Positions 63,046-64,000 of a stretch of DNA of 64,000 nucleotides are shown here, one piece after another. The DNA is from Tepidibacillus fermentans (lineage in GTDB: Bacteria; Bacillota; Bacilli; Tepidibacillales; Tepidibacillaceae). A program made the position numbers and the translations under genes. Position 1 is the stretch's first letter, and every line of letters starts with the position of its first letter. The DNA lies in NCBI RefSeq assembly GCF_004342885.1, contig NZ_SMAB01000002.1, positions 62,001-126,000 on the forward strand, read 5' to 3'. The notes beneath the pieces are model-generated. The model did no database searches, was not told where the DNA came from, and saw only the letters and a list, made by a program, of their open reading frames with translations.

Positions 63046-64000
63046 GTGATTTTCCGTAAAGTAGTAGGGAAATTATGGTTGACAATCGTTGGACTTGTTT
63101 TTGTTATTTTATTGTTACTCAGTTTATTTCTCATTCAATATTTTGATCACTATTATTATCATGAACAATCCAAAAACCTTTCTAAGTTGGCTTATAAAGT
63201 TTCACAAACATTAGAAGCACATCCCGAACGAAAAAATGCAGTGAGTACAACAAGAGAATTGGTAGAAGCCTATGATATTGATTTAATTGTGATTGATTTA
63301 CCATCAAAGAAAGAAGATTCTGATCCACCAATACAACTTCGTTCAATCATACCAAAAGAAGATTTAAATGATATTTATTCTGGCAAAGAATTAATTACTC
63401 GGATCAGCTATAAGACATCTCAAAATATAACATCAAACAATGAGAAAAGTGATCTATTAGTGGTATCTGTTCCAATTAAGAGGAACAATCAACTAGTTGG
63501 TGCTGTGGTCTTATCTCAATCCCTTGATATTGTGAACCAAACAACCAATGATTTAAAGAAGATTATATTTGGGTTTGCCGCCGTAGGTTTTATCATGGTA
63601 ACTGTTTTTTCATTTTTTTTGTCAACAAAAATTACTGCTCCTATTCGACAAATGCAAAAAGCAGCCAACCTTGTAGCTCAAGGAGATTTCAACATACGTG
63701 TAAATATTCGAACCAATGATGAAATTGGTGATTTAGGAATAAGTTTCAATCAGATGGCAAGTCAACTGGAGCAGACGGTAAAAGATCTGTCAACGGAAAA
63801 AGAAAAATTATCGAATATTTTAAAAAGTATGGCCGATGGTGTGATAACGATGAATCCAGATAGTGAAATCATCATGGCGAATCCACCAGCCAAAAAGCTT
63901 TTAGATATTTATCAGTATGGGAATCAGCTTAATGACTTTTTAAAAGAAATGCTAGATATCGTCTTAAAACAAGAAATCAATTTAACTAAAGATTTGCATT
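63046..64000 (+). CDS. resE: Sensor histidine kinase ResE, N-terminal part
   Basis: Open from a GTG at 63046 to the window edge (318 codons seen), so the kinase domain lies outside. It has two membrane segments (about residues 10-32 and 172-190) around an extracytoplasmic region of about 140 residues, a HAMP domain (STKITAPIRQMQKAANLVAQ, NDEIGDLGISFNQMA) and the start of a PAS domain (LKSMADGVITMNPDSEIIMA). GAGGTG lies nine bases before the GTG. It adjoins resD, which makes ResE likely. Confidence 0.88.
   Translation, partial: MIFRKVVGKLWLTIVGLVFVILLLLSLFLIQYFDHYYYHEQSKNLSKLAYKVSQTLEAHPERKNAVSTTRELVEAYDIDLIVIDLPSKKEDSDPPIQLRSIIPKEDLNDIYSGKELITRISYKTSQNITSNNEKSDLLVVSVPIKRNNQLVGAVVLSQSLDIVNQTTNDLKKIIFGFAAVGFIMVTVFSFFLSTKITAPIRQMQKAANLVAQGDFNIRVNIRTNDEIGDLGISFNQMASQLEQTVKDLSTEKEKLSNILKSMADGVITMNPDSEIIMANPPAKKLLDIYQYGNQLNDFLKEMLDIVLKQEINLTKDLH

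Overview
The window is a 64 kb stretch of low-GC, endospore-forming Firmicutes chromosome. It carries spo0A, spoIVB, the spoIIA operon with sigF, the spoVA operon, spoIIM, dacF, dacB, spmA/B and gerW. Gene order largely follows the Bacillus subtilis accC-nusB-spo0A-bkd-spoIIM-sigF-spoVA-scpAB-resDE backbone. An OLE RNA with oapA, and a ferredoxin-dependent branched-chain 2-oxoacid oxidoreductase in place of the branched-chain dehydrogenase, point to an anaerobic or extremophilic Bacillales lineage (inference). About seventy genes are called. Nearly all are on the + strand; two small ones are on the - strand. No tRNA, rRNA, CRISPR array, transposase or prophage was seen.

Positions 1-6920 hold the end of accC, an Asp23/AmaP/DUF2273 envelope-stress cluster, nusB, a TsaD-like paralogue, folD, xseA, xseB and ispA. 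The 745-base gap at 6921-7665 is filled by an OLE RNA with its own promoter, followed by oapA, dxs, a TlyA-type methyltransferase, argR, recN, spoIVB and spo0A (to 15755). A VanY-like carboxypeptidase comes next, then a four-gene locus (steA, an MctB-like protein, a GT2 and a MraY/WecA-like transferase), which looks like envelope or division work.

Positions 20319-28704 form a branched-chain amino acid fermentation module. BkdR, a sigma-54 promoter, ptb, bcd and buk lead to a P-loop protein and a four-subunit VOR. Bcd makes branched 2-oxoacids, VOR makes acyl-CoA plus reduced ferredoxin, and Ptb/Buk recover ATP. A separately promoted lpdA and a methylmalonyl-CoA module follow: a split mutase, a B12-subunit/epimerase fusion and a carboxyltransferase.

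Positions 34700-46300 hold a peptidase, DUF3866, an unannotated-size mciZ on the - strand, nudF, endoQ, spoIIM, fur, ald, yqzK, xerD, deoB and pdp. Positions 46700-64000 are largely sporulation and envelope genes: dacF, spoIIA, spoVA, lysA, scpAB, gerW, dacB, spmAB, then rluB and resDE.

Four intergenic gaps (about 16.64-16.91, 36.21-36.38, 46.38-46.66 and 49.65-49.86 kb) carry copies of two short non-coding repeat families that share similar inverted ends. They look like non-autonomous mobile or structured elements and are the least explained part of the window.
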